Part shown: positions 1 to 5,293 of the stretch, one piece after another
Layout of the letters: the number at the start of each line of letters is the position of its first letter
How positions within the stretch are numbered: the stretch's first letter is position 1
NCBI GenBank assembly: GCA_030672345.1
Contig: DAOVGO010000110.1
Span: 1 to 8,602, forward strand
Length of the DNA stretch: 8,602 nucleotides
Origin: Methanosarcinales archaeon
GTDB lineage: Archaea; Halobacteriota; Methanosarcinia; Methanosarcinales; Methanogasteraceae
Reading direction: 5' to 3'
Position numbers and translations under genes: made by a program
The notes under the pieces: generated by a model
Seen by the model: the letters and a program-made list of their open reading frames with translations, nothing else
Database searches by the model: none
Told to the model about the DNA's origin: nothing

Positions 1-626
1 CGGGCGAGATCTGTCACACCGGAATGGAGCATTGGCATGCGCAGTTCTATGCCGTTTAATCGTGCAACCGCAGCATCCCGCTCAACCTGATCAGGTAGTG
101 CGAGCAGATCCTTCTCCAGCTCACGGTCAAGCCTCCCGTCGTCAAATGCCTGTTCATATCGCTTATATCCGGCAAACAACTCGTCTGCGCCCTGCCCGGT
201 CAGCAGCACCGAAGCGCCATCTGTGTGTGCACATCCTGATACAAAGTACATACACAGCCCAATTCCGACCGAAACCGGATTTGTGCTCTTGATTGCGCGC
301 ATCACAGGCAGGAGCGCTGACCCGATATCTGCCTGGGTGCACTTACAGAGGTGCAGCCGGTCACGCAGTCCAAGCAGTGTTGCTGCCTTTTCTGCCTGTT
401 TTATGTCATGAGAGCCGCACATCCCGATCGTATACAATCCGATCTCAGGATTCATCGATGCTGCAACAGCTGCGATGAGCGAACTGTCGATGCCGCCTGA
501 AAACGCGACGCCGGAGCAGCCATGCATACACAGCCGCACCGAATCCCTGATACGGTCCATGAGCCTGTGCGCGATTTCGGTTTCTGATTCTGATTCAGAT
601 CCATGGTCGCTGTTGTACCGCATCAT
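1..626 (-). CDS. Asparagine-synthase-type PP-loop ATPase, partial (3' end beyond the window)
   Basis: My minus-strand translation gives 208 residues without a stop before the window edge. The PP-loop SGGIDSS lies at residues 43-49 and a second asparagine synthase signature, LTGQGADELFAGY, at about 142-154. A run near 181-200 (VERDAAVARLNGIELRMPML) matches the family's RD...G.E.R.P.LD stretch. This is the ATP-pyrophosphatase half of AsnB, which adenylates the aspartate side chain before amide transfer. The N-terminal glutaminase domain is absent: the protein starts only about 42 residues before the PP-loop, with an acidic SESESETE patch at 10-17. It must therefore use free ammonia, a separate amidotransferase, or act on another substrate. 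The start is ATG 626-624, because GAGGTGA (634-640) lies 7 bases upstream and an in-frame TGA (639-641) closes the frame; ATG 623 is the alternative. It forms an operon with the upstream methyltransferase. The family is clear, the substrate is not. Confidence 0.85.
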   Translation of the reverse strand, partial: MMRYNSDHGSESESETEIAHRLMDRIRDSVRLCMHGCSGVAFSGGIDSSLIAAVAASMNPEIGLYTIGMCGSHDIKQAEKAATLLGLRDRLHLCKCTQADIGSALLPVMRAIKSTNPVSVGIGLCMYFVSGCAHTDGASVLLTGQGADELFAGYKRYEQAFDDGRLDRELEKDLLALPDQVERDAAVARLNGIELRMPMLHSGVTDLA

Positions 627-633
627 CAACCGT

Positions 634-640
634 TCACCTC
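634..640 (-). promoter_or_regulatory. Ribosome binding site overlapping the methyltransferase stop codon
   Basis: On the minus strand the sequence GAGGTGA ends 7 bases before ATG 626 of the PP-loop gene. Its last three bases are the TGA stop of the methyltransferase. Ribosomes ending the first gene would therefore stand on the binding site of the second, which suggests translational coupling. Confidence 0.7.
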
Positions 641-1281
641 ACACCGCTCACGATCTGAACCGTATTATACGCGCAGACGGATTTTTCGATCGAATTAAAT
701 CCGGCATACCGGACCATCGAAGATAAATCCCTTTTGACAAAGTCTTTTGCCGTTTCTCCTTCCACAAACATCCAGATATTGAACAGACACCTGATCAGTT
801 TATTTTTGGGATGTGCATAATCAAGGACCGCGATCTTCCCACCCGGCTTTACAACCCGCCGCATCTCGCAAAGCACATTCATCCGCACCTGATGCGGCAT
901 CTCGTGCAAGCCGAATGTTATGGATGCGCAGTCAAAATATTCGTCGTCGTAAGGAATCTCCTCTGCATTCGAGAGAAAGAACCGCACATTATCCTTTTTC
1001 CTTTTCTCTGCTTTTTTAAGCATCTTTTCAGACAGATCAACACCAACCACCTTTCCATCAGCCCCGACCATCTCTGCAACCATCGCACAAAGCACCCCTG
1101 TACCGCAGCAGACGTCCAGAACTCTCATGCCCGGCGTTACCCCCATCGCATCGATGACAGATGTCCGCATCATCCTCAGACCCCGCTCTCCGCCGATGAA
1201 GAAGGAAAGAGATCTGACAAGAGGGTCGTACATGAATGCGATCCTGTCGCAGTCGTCCCTGTAATGCTTCGGTCTTCTCAC
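634..1281 (-). CDS. Class I SAM-dependent methyltransferase, UbiE/MenG-like
   Basis: This 215-residue protein has the seven-strand methyltransferase fold. Motif I is VLDVCCGTG at residues 54-62, and the acidic residue that binds the SAM ribose is D82 in VVGVDLSEKML. The NAEEIPYDDEYFD segment (motif II region) and VVKPGGKIAVLDY (motif III region) follow in order. An N-terminal helix containing YDPLV precedes the fold, as in UbiE-like enzymes. Such enzymes methylate small molecules, often quinones or other lipids; the substrate here cannot be read from the sequence. The start is GTG 1281-1279: the nearby ATG at 1283 runs straight into TGA, and an in-frame stop at 1297-1299 closes the frame upstream. 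No Shine-Dalgarno precedes it, while a TATA-like element lies about 26 bases upstream, so the mRNA is probably leaderless. Its TGA sits inside the ribosome binding site of the downstream PP-loop gene, which suggests coupled translation and a shared pathway. Confidence 0.85.
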   Translation of the reverse strand: MRRPKHYRDDCDRIAFMYDPLVRSLSFFIGGERGLRMMRTSVIDAMGVTPGMRVLDVCCGTGVLCAMVAEMVGADGKVVGVDLSEKMLKKAEKRKKDNVRFFLSNAEEIPYDDEYFDCASITFGLHEMPHQVRMNVLCEMRRVVKPGGKIAVLDYAHPKNKLIRCLFNIWMFVEGETAKDFVKRDLSSMVRYAGFNSIEKSVCAYNTVQIVSGVR

Positions 1282-1305
1282 ATCCGGAATTGTGTTTCAG
1301 GCGGG

Positions 1306-1316
1306 CATATAGTTAA
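1306..1316 (-). promoter_or_regulatory. TATA-like promoter of the methyltransferase/PP-loop operon
   Basis: The minus strand reads TTAACTATATG here. Its centre is about 26-28 bases upstream of GTG 1281, the usual archaeal spacing from TATA box to transcription start. With no Shine-Dalgarno before the GTG, this predicts a leaderless transcript starting at or next to the start codon. This is inference from spacing and composition. Confidence 0.45.
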
Positions 1317-1346
1317 CCCGGCGCAACGTACACTTTGCATCCCCGC

Positions 1347-1363
1347 GCAAAAACGCCTTTTGC
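1347..1363. repeat. 17-bp palindrome in the divergent intergenic region (possible operator)
   Basis: GCAAAA and TTTTGC form perfect 6-bp inverted arms around ACGCC. The palindrome lies in the 119-bp gap between the divergent methyltransferase and cis-prenyltransferase genes. A weak TATA-like stretch (AAAGGATAAT, 1366-1375) follows before the plus-strand ATG at 1401. Position and symmetry suit a regulator binding site acting on the plus-strand gene. Short AT-rich palindromes also occur by chance. Confidence 0.3.
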
Positions 1364-1400
1364 ACAAAGGATAATCATCGTTGAGCCCGAATAACCTGCC

Positions 1401-2072
1401 ATGCTTCAGCGCATCTACGAACGCATCTATGAATACTGGCTGCGCTCTCAGGTCTCCGGGCGCAACATGCCAGCCGGACTGACGCTCGTGATGACAGAGA
1501 GCGATGTTTCCTCGCCATGTGGAATCGAAAAACTGCGATCCTTTGTTTTGTGGTGCGCAGATCTTGGCATCGAATCGCTCATCGTTTACATCGCTGTGAT
1601 CGTAGATAGGGATATGTTAGGGGACGCGACCTCGCAGATCGTTGATAGGCTGGCTAAAACCGATCTGATCGCAAGGATGTATGTCAGGGACGATCACGGG
1701 GCAAGGATGATCTCTATAGACCGGGATAAAGACGGGGACACGGATTACAGGGTCAAACTCGATATCTCAATCGGGTATGGGGGAAAACTCGAGCTTACCG
1801 ATGCGATAAAAGATATTTTAACGAAGGTGGAGGCTGGAGAAATCGATTTAGATGATATCAATACGGATATGATCGAATCTCACCTCATCTTCAAATACAA
1901 ACCGGATCTGGTCATCCGTGCCGGTGGAAAGTACCTGACCGATTTTTTGATATGGCAGACAATATATTCTGAATTATATTTCACAGATGTGAATTTTGCC
2001 GAGATGCGAAGACTGGATTTCCTCCGGATCATACGGGACTATCAGAAGCGCCAGCGAAGGTATGGGCGGTGA
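1401..2072 (+). CDS. Cis-prenyltransferase (UppS) homologue lacking catalytic residues, probable NgBR/Nus1-like subunit
   Basis: This 223-residue protein aligns by eye over the full length of undecaprenyl diphosphate synthase. FVLWCADLGIESLIVY (48-63), ISIGYGGKLELTDAIKDI (122-139), PDLVIRAGG (168-176) and FLIWQTIYSELYFTDV (182-197) match conserved family regions, as does the YQKRQRRYG end. The catalytic motif is degraded: MDGN is replaced by MTES at 31-34, so the Mg-binding aspartate is Thr32. FSTEN is replaced by IAVIV (64-68), and in the IPP-binding loop one residue and the second arginine are missing (RAGGKYLTDF). The C-terminal RxG (R220-Y-G222) is kept. In eukaryotes a non-catalytic NgBR/Nus1 partner with RxG activates the catalytic subunit, and a heteromeric enzyme has been reported for Methanosarcina mazei. 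I infer a partner subunit for glycosyl-carrier polyprenol synthesis; an altered catalyst is possible. The N-terminal RIYERIYE arises from a 12-bp imperfect tandem repeat (1410-1433). No Shine-Dalgarno is seen at ATG 1401. Confidence 0.8.
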   Translation: MLQRIYERIYEYWLRSQVSGRNMPAGLTLVMTESDVSSPCGIEKLRSFVLWCADLGIESLIVYIAVIVDRDMLGDATSQIVDRLAKTDLIARMYVRDDHGARMISIDRDKDGDTDYRVKLDISIGYGGKLELTDAIKDILTKVEAGEIDLDDINTDMIESHLIFKYKPDLVIRAGGKYLTDFLIWQTIYSELYFTDVNFAEMRRLDFLRIIRDYQKRQRRYGR

Positions 2073-2105
2073 AGCCCGCAAACCTCCAACCCCCACACCA
2101 CAACA

Positions 2106-2112
2106 TTTAAAA
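2106..2112 (+). promoter_or_regulatory. TATA box of the cytochrome b / hacB-methyltransferase unit
   Basis: TTTAAAA lies in the 94-bp gap after the cis-prenyltransferase gene. Archaeal spacing would place the transcription start near 2133-2137, giving a leader of about 30 bases before ATG 2167. This fits the strong ribosome binding site at 2154-2160. The start site is inferred. Confidence 0.5.
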
Positions 2113-2133
2113 GCGATCAATCCGTATATCGCA

Positions 2134-2152
2134 TGTTGCCGCGGAGGCAACA
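2134..2152 (+). promoter_or_regulatory. 7-bp hairpin directly upstream of the cytochrome b ribosome binding site
   Basis: TGTTGCC (2134-2140) pairs perfectly with GGCAACA (2146-2152) around the loop GCGGA. The hairpin ends one base before the AAGGAGG ribosome binding site and begins about where the TATA box predicts the transcription start. It could cap the 5' end of the mRNA, control access to the binding site, or act as a DNA operator. The pairing is seen directly; the role is inferred. Confidence 0.45.
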
Positions 2153-2153
2153 G

Positions 2154-2160
2154 AAGGAGG
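2154..2160 (+). promoter_or_regulatory. Strong ribosome binding site that sets the cytochrome b start
   Basis: AAGGAGG lies 6 bases before ATG 2167. The reading frame is open back to 1996, but the residues before 2167 resemble no cytochrome and most lie across the upstream gene and promoter. This site decides the start at 2167. Confidence 0.8.
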
Positions 2161-2166
2161 CATCAC

Positions 2167-2961
2167 ATGTCACAAAGTACAGGTTTGGTAACCGAACGAT
2201 ATGATCCGAAAGGCATGCGTGCGCATGCATTCCATTTATTTTCGTGTGTGACTCTTATCATCACTGGCTGGTACATGGCAAAGCAGTTCAACATGTGTAC
2301 GGTGATGGAAGCATCAGCAAACGCATGGCAGCTCATCCCGTATGAGACCGTGCGCCTGTTCCACATGTTTGCCGCGCTCATATTCATCATGGCAGTCTGG
2401 ATATTTATTCCATACAATCTGATCACGAGCGGGCATCTTCTCTCAGAGATATTCTTCATACCTGATGCGATCCAGCTGAAGAATCAGTTTCTCAGTCTCT
2501 TTAACAAGGCAGAGTATCCGCGATTCGTCATCGTTGACGAGGAGTCGGGGCATTACAAGAACAAACTGCACCCGTTCATCAAACTGATGGTGATTCCTGA
2601 GAACATTGCAGTCGTCCTGATCGTCATATCCGGTGTGATCATGTACAATCCCGAATTCGCTATCTGGCAGACTGTTGTCGAACCGGCGATTCTCGCGGGC
2701 ATTGGATATGTATCTCCATTGTTCAACATGTCCCCGATCGGGTTTGTGCGCACGATCCACCTGTGGGCGATGTACTGGTTCATAGTCGAGCTCGTGCTGC
2801 ATTTCGGATTCCTTGGAATGGATCCAAGAACCATGAAGTACTTCAAGGCAATCTTCGTGAACGGCAAGGAGGATATGGATCAATATACAGAGATCATCAG
2901 AGAGCCGCACGAAGAGAAGCCAGCCAAGAAAGGAAGACATCCACTGGTCGTTCTGAAGTGA
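2167..2961 (+). CDS. Membrane b-type dihaem cytochrome, FdnI/cytochrome b561-like
   Basis: This 264-residue protein has about four hydrophobic helices near residues 19-37, 62-85, 140-160 and 196-215. Histidines sit where a dihaem cytochrome b needs them: H20 or H23 in helix 1, H66 in helix 2, and H198 and H212 in helix 4. The 14-residue gap of the last pair equals that of the helix-4 haem ligands in E. coli formate dehydrogenase FdnI (H155/H169). Such subunits carry electrons between a periplasmic or cytoplasmic oxidoreductase and a membrane quinone or phenazine pool. About 54 polar residues separate helices 2 and 3, and the C-terminus is charged. No hydrogenase, formate dehydrogenase or HdrD gene lies beside it, so the electron partner is unknown. 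Its TGA overlaps the GTG start of the next gene as GTGA, so the two are probably co-translated. VhtC/HdrE-type cytochromes are the main alternatives. Confidence 0.75.
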   Translation: MSQSTGLVTERYDPKGMRAHAFHLFSCVTLIITGWYMAKQFNMCTVMEASANAWQLIPYETVRLFHMFAALIFIMAVWIFIPYNLITSGHLLSEIFFIPDAIQLKNQFLSLFNKAEYPRFVIVDEESGHYKNKLHPFIKLMVIPENIAVVLIVISGVIMYNPEFAIWQTVVEPAILAGIGYVSPLFNMSPIGFVRTIHLWAMYWFIVELVLHFGFLGMDPRTMKYFKAIFVNGKEDMDQYTEIIREPHEEKPAKKGRHPLVVLK

Positions 2962-4202
2962 AAATAAAAGGAAAAGCATGGATATTCGGAGATGACATCG
3001 ATACCGATGCGATCATCCCTGGCAAATACCTGCGTACCACCGATCTGCAGGTATTTGCCGATCACGTGCTCGAAGGCATCGACCCCGAATTTGCAGGAAA
3101 GGTTGGAAAAGGGGATATCATCGTCGCTGGCAGGAATTTCGGATGCGGGTCCTCAAGAGAGCAGGCAGTGCTTGCGATCAAACAGGCTGGCATCGGATGC
3201 GTCGTAGCAGCAACGTTCGCACGTATTTTTTTCAGAAATGCCATAAATATCGGTCTTCCGATTGTTGAAATCGGAACGACGATCTCCTGTGAGCCAGGGG
3301 ACGTAATTGAGATTGATATCGAGAATGGTACCGTCAGGGCAGGGAATTGCGAATATTCCGGGACAAAGATGCCTGATTTCCTGCGCGAGATTCTGATGGA
3401 TGGGGGTCTTGTTGCCCACCGCAAGAAAGAGTCTGTGAAGGCGCGGTTCGGCAGGCGGTCAGCCGCATATTCAAAGAGCAGCATTTTAGCGAATAAGGAT
3501 CACCTGAATCTGATCGTTGATCTAACTGCACCGAAGAGATCTGATAAGGTGCTTGATATCGCAACAGGTAACGGATTTCTGGCGTTTGAGTTCGCAAACC
3601 GGGTTTCCGAGGTCACTGGCTGCGACATGACCCGCGACATGATTGATATTGCAGAAAGCATTCGTGATGACAGGAAACTTGCCAATGTCACTTTTGAGAT
3701 GATGGATGCCGAATCTCTCAGGTTTGCGGACGGGTCTTTCGATATCGTATCCTGTAGATTCGCATTCCACCATTTCACGAACCCGGGAAAAGTGATATCA
3801 AAGATGGTTCGTGTCTGCAAGGACCGCGGAACGATCGTGATCGTGGACGGGCTTTCGTCTGAGGATGCTGCAAAGAGCAAGTATCACAACGAAATCGAGC
3901 AGATCCGTGATCCGTCTCATGTCCGGCTGTATCCGCAGTCAGAACTGGAAGGAATGTTTCAAGATGCCGGACTGGAGATTGTTCACGCAAGAAACTGGGA
4001 TGCTGACTTCTATTTTGATGAATGGATTGGCATCGCAGACCCGGGAGGTGAGATTGCCGAGCAGGTTCGGCGTACGATGATCGATTCGATCAAAGACGAC
4101 AAAACAGGTCTTAACGTTCGTTTTGACGATGACGGGAGATTGCTTTTTACATACAACACGGTGATTCTGGTGGCTGAAAAGAGTGCAAGGTCAGGGTCGT
4201 GA
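2958..4202 (+). CDS. Homoaconitase/isopropylmalate isomerase small subunit fused to a SAM methyltransferase
   Basis: The frame encodes 414 residues from GTG 2958. Residues 1-159 form a complete LeuD/HacB-type small subunit: DDIDTDAIIPGKYLRT (12-27), GRNFGCGSSREQA (58-70) and a GGLVAHRKKE tail. The loop at 24-27 is YLRT with Arg26, the signature linked to methanogen homoaconitase (coenzyme B synthesis) rather than the YLVY/YLVM of isopropylmalate isomerase. It would work with an Fe-S large subunit not present here. Residues 160-414 form a complete class I methyltransferase: VLDIATGNG (198-206), CDMTRDM with D223, and a UbiE-like FDIVSCRFAFHHF. No stop separates the halves; GTG 3435 could start the second separately. 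Both domains look intact, so the fusion is recent, genuine, or caused by one base (see the junction entry). The open frame extends back to 2763, but that stretch overlaps cytochrome b and is not the start. Translation is coupled to cytochrome b by GTGA. Confidence 0.8.
   Translation: MKIKGKAWIFGDDIDTDAIIPGKYLRTTDLQVFADHVLEGIDPEFAGKVGKGDIIVAGRNFGCGSSREQAVLAIKQAGIGCVVAATFARIFFRNAINIGLPIVEIGTTISCEPGDVIEIDIENGTVRAGNCEYSGTKMPDFLREILMDGGLVAHRKKESVKARFGRRSAAYSKSSILANKDHLNLIVDLTAPKRSDKVLDIATGNGFLAFEFANRVSEVTGCDMTRDMIDIAESIRDDRKLANVTFEMMDAESLRFADGSFDIVSCRFAFHHFTNPGKVISKMVRVCKDRGTIVIVDGLSSEDAAKSKYHNEIEQIRDPSHVRLYPQSELEGMFQDAGLEIVHARNWDADFYFDEWIGIADPGGEIAEQVRRTMIDSIKDDKTGLNVRFDDDGRLLFTYNTVILVAEKSARSGS
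3423..3438 (+). other. Domain junction: in-frame fusion or one-base insertion between two genes
   Basis: The junction reads AAGAAAGAGTCTGTGAAG, giving RKKESVK in the fused frame. With one A fewer at 3426-3428, the first gene would end RKKSL-stop at TGA 3436-3438. The second would start at GTG 3435-3437, a GTGA overlap identical in form to that at 2958-2961. The A run is only three bases long, which makes a sequencing error less likely but does not exclude it. Confidence 0.5.
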
Positions 4203-4227
4203 ATCGCCGGACCACATCCCATATCCT

Positions 4228-4671
4228 TCAGGTATCCACAACCACCTGCACCACATATCCATAATCGGTTCGCTCGATCAGCATATCGTGGAAGGTGACT
4301 GCCTTTACCCCGACATCGAATCTGTGCCTGCCAAGGTCGATTTTTTCACCAGTTGCATGCGCTCTGAGATTATACAGATCACCATGCCGCTCGATTTGCT
4401 CCACATCGAACCTGCCGAACACGATCTCTTCAACTTCGAATAAATATAATAATTCTGATAGGAAATCGTACAGCAGCTCCTCGCAGTCATCAGCATCAAG
4501 ATCGATATCAAGCGTTGTCACCAGCCGTACTGTGTCGGTATCGATCATCGCGCCAAACATCGCAATCGCGGCGTACTCAAACGCCTCTTCGATCGTTTCT
4601 CCTGAGGCGCGGAACTTGACATCGGCGGGATGATCGAGATATTCGATATGATTGTGGTTGTTTGGTTGCAT
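4228..4671 (-). CDS. Archease, RtcB tRNA-splicing ligase activator
   Basis: This 147-residue protein has the full archease pattern. The N-terminal metal-binding segment reads YLDHPADVKFRASG (11-24), followed by the EEAFEYAAIAMF helix. The C-terminal half has VKAVTFHDMLIE (122-133) and a final VVVDT, which includes the usual C-terminal aspartate (D146). Archease speeds guanylylation and turnover of the RNA ligase RtcB, which joins tRNA halves after intron removal. RtcB itself is not in this window. GAGG at 4680-4683 lies 8 bases before ATG 4671 and supports the start. The gene follows ruvA by 21 bases and is last in the minus-strand cluster. It converges with the hacB-methyltransferase gene across 25 bases in which I see no T-run or hairpin terminator. 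Confidence 0.9.
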   Translation of the reverse strand: MQPNNHNHIEYLDHPADVKFRASGETIEEAFEYAAIAMFGAMIDTDTVRLVTTLDIDLDADDCEELLYDFLSELLYLFEVEEIVFGRFDVEQIERHGDLYNLRAHATGEKIDLGRHRFDVGVKAVTFHDMLIERTDYGYVVQVVVDT

Positions 4672-4692
4672 TTAGTTCGCCTCGTTTGTCTC

Positions 4693-5265
4693 CTAAACAT
4701 TCTTGAGCGCGGCTTTGATCAGTTCTCCGACATCATGGATCGGTTCTGACCGGAGCGCCCCGTGTACGGCAGCCTCTGCCGCGGCTCTCGTGTATCCGAG
4801 TGAGATCATGCCGGCTATGGCAGAGCTTGCAAGATCCGGTGGCTGCCCCGTTTCTGCTGGCACTTCTGTTATTTTGTCCTTCAACTCGAGAACGAGCCGT
4901 TTTGCGGTCTTTGTCCCGATGCCGGAGATGCTGCTCAGCCGACTGATGTCTTCGCTGTACACGGCAGATTTGAATTCATCAAAAGATATCCCGGATAATA
5001 TATTCAAAGCAACATTCGGTCCAATCCTCGATGCTCTGAGCAGCAATTTAAAGAACCCCAGTTCCTCGATCTTCAAGAATCCATACAGCATGAGCGCATC
5101 CTCCCGCACATGGAGATGGGTGTGCAGTTGCACCTGCCTTCCCGGTTCTGGCAGCGCGCTGAATGTGGACGCTGGGATGTGTATCTCATACCCGATGCCG
5201 CCGACATCGATGACTGCGCGGTCTGGTGATTTCCTGTCGAGGATTCCTGTGATGTATGCGATCAT
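4693..5265 (-). CDS. ruvA: RuvA, Holliday junction-binding protein
   Basis: This 190-residue protein covers all three RuvA domains. An OB-fold comes first, with AVIDVGGIGYEIHIP near residues 17-31. Tandem helix-hairpin-helix motifs follow at about 79-90 (SRIGPNVALNIL) and 113-132 (ISGIGTKTAKRLVLELKDKI). A C-terminal domain III from about 144 (LASSAIAGMISLGYTRAAAEAAV) resembles the part that contacts RuvB. In bacteria RuvA tetramers hold the four-way junction and load RuvB. No RuvB gene is present here, and archaea generally lack it, so this RuvA may serve another motor or act alone. I chose ATG 5265 because family members begin MIAYI-like and AAGGAT (5275-5280) lies 9 bases upstream. An ATG at 5283 would add six residues but has no binding site. 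It lies 28 bases after the antiporter gene. Confidence 0.9.
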   Translation of the reverse strand: MIAYITGILDRKSPDRAVIDVGGIGYEIHIPASTFSALPEPGRQVQLHTHLHVREDALMLYGFLKIEELGFFKLLLRASRIGPNVALNILSGISFDEFKSAVYSEDISRLSSISGIGTKTAKRLVLELKDKITEVPAETGQPPDLASSAIAGMISLGYTRAAAEAAVHGALRSEPIHDVGELIKAALKNV

Positions 5266-5293
5266 AAAAACGCCATCCTTCATAACTCACGTG

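Noticed and set aside
811..1374. Long plus-strand open frame of 187 codons
   Set aside because: It lies almost wholly antisense to the well-supported methyltransferase gene, and its translation is rich in H, R, C and P with no domain.
1996..2166. Possible 57-residue N-terminal extension of the cytochrome b
   Set aside because: It overlaps the cis-prenyltransferase gene and the TATA box, and a strong ribosome binding site precedes ATG 2167.
2213..2228. Two GCATGC palindromes separated by four bases
   Set aside because: They lie inside cytochrome b codons and show no link to a promoter or repeat family.
2763..2957. Possible upstream extension of the hacB-methyltransferase frame
   Set aside because: It lies entirely within cytochrome b coding sequence, and the LeuD fold begins right after GTG 2958.
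4203..4227. Possible terminator between the convergent genes
   Set aside because: I see no T-run or stem-loop in these 25 bases on either strand.
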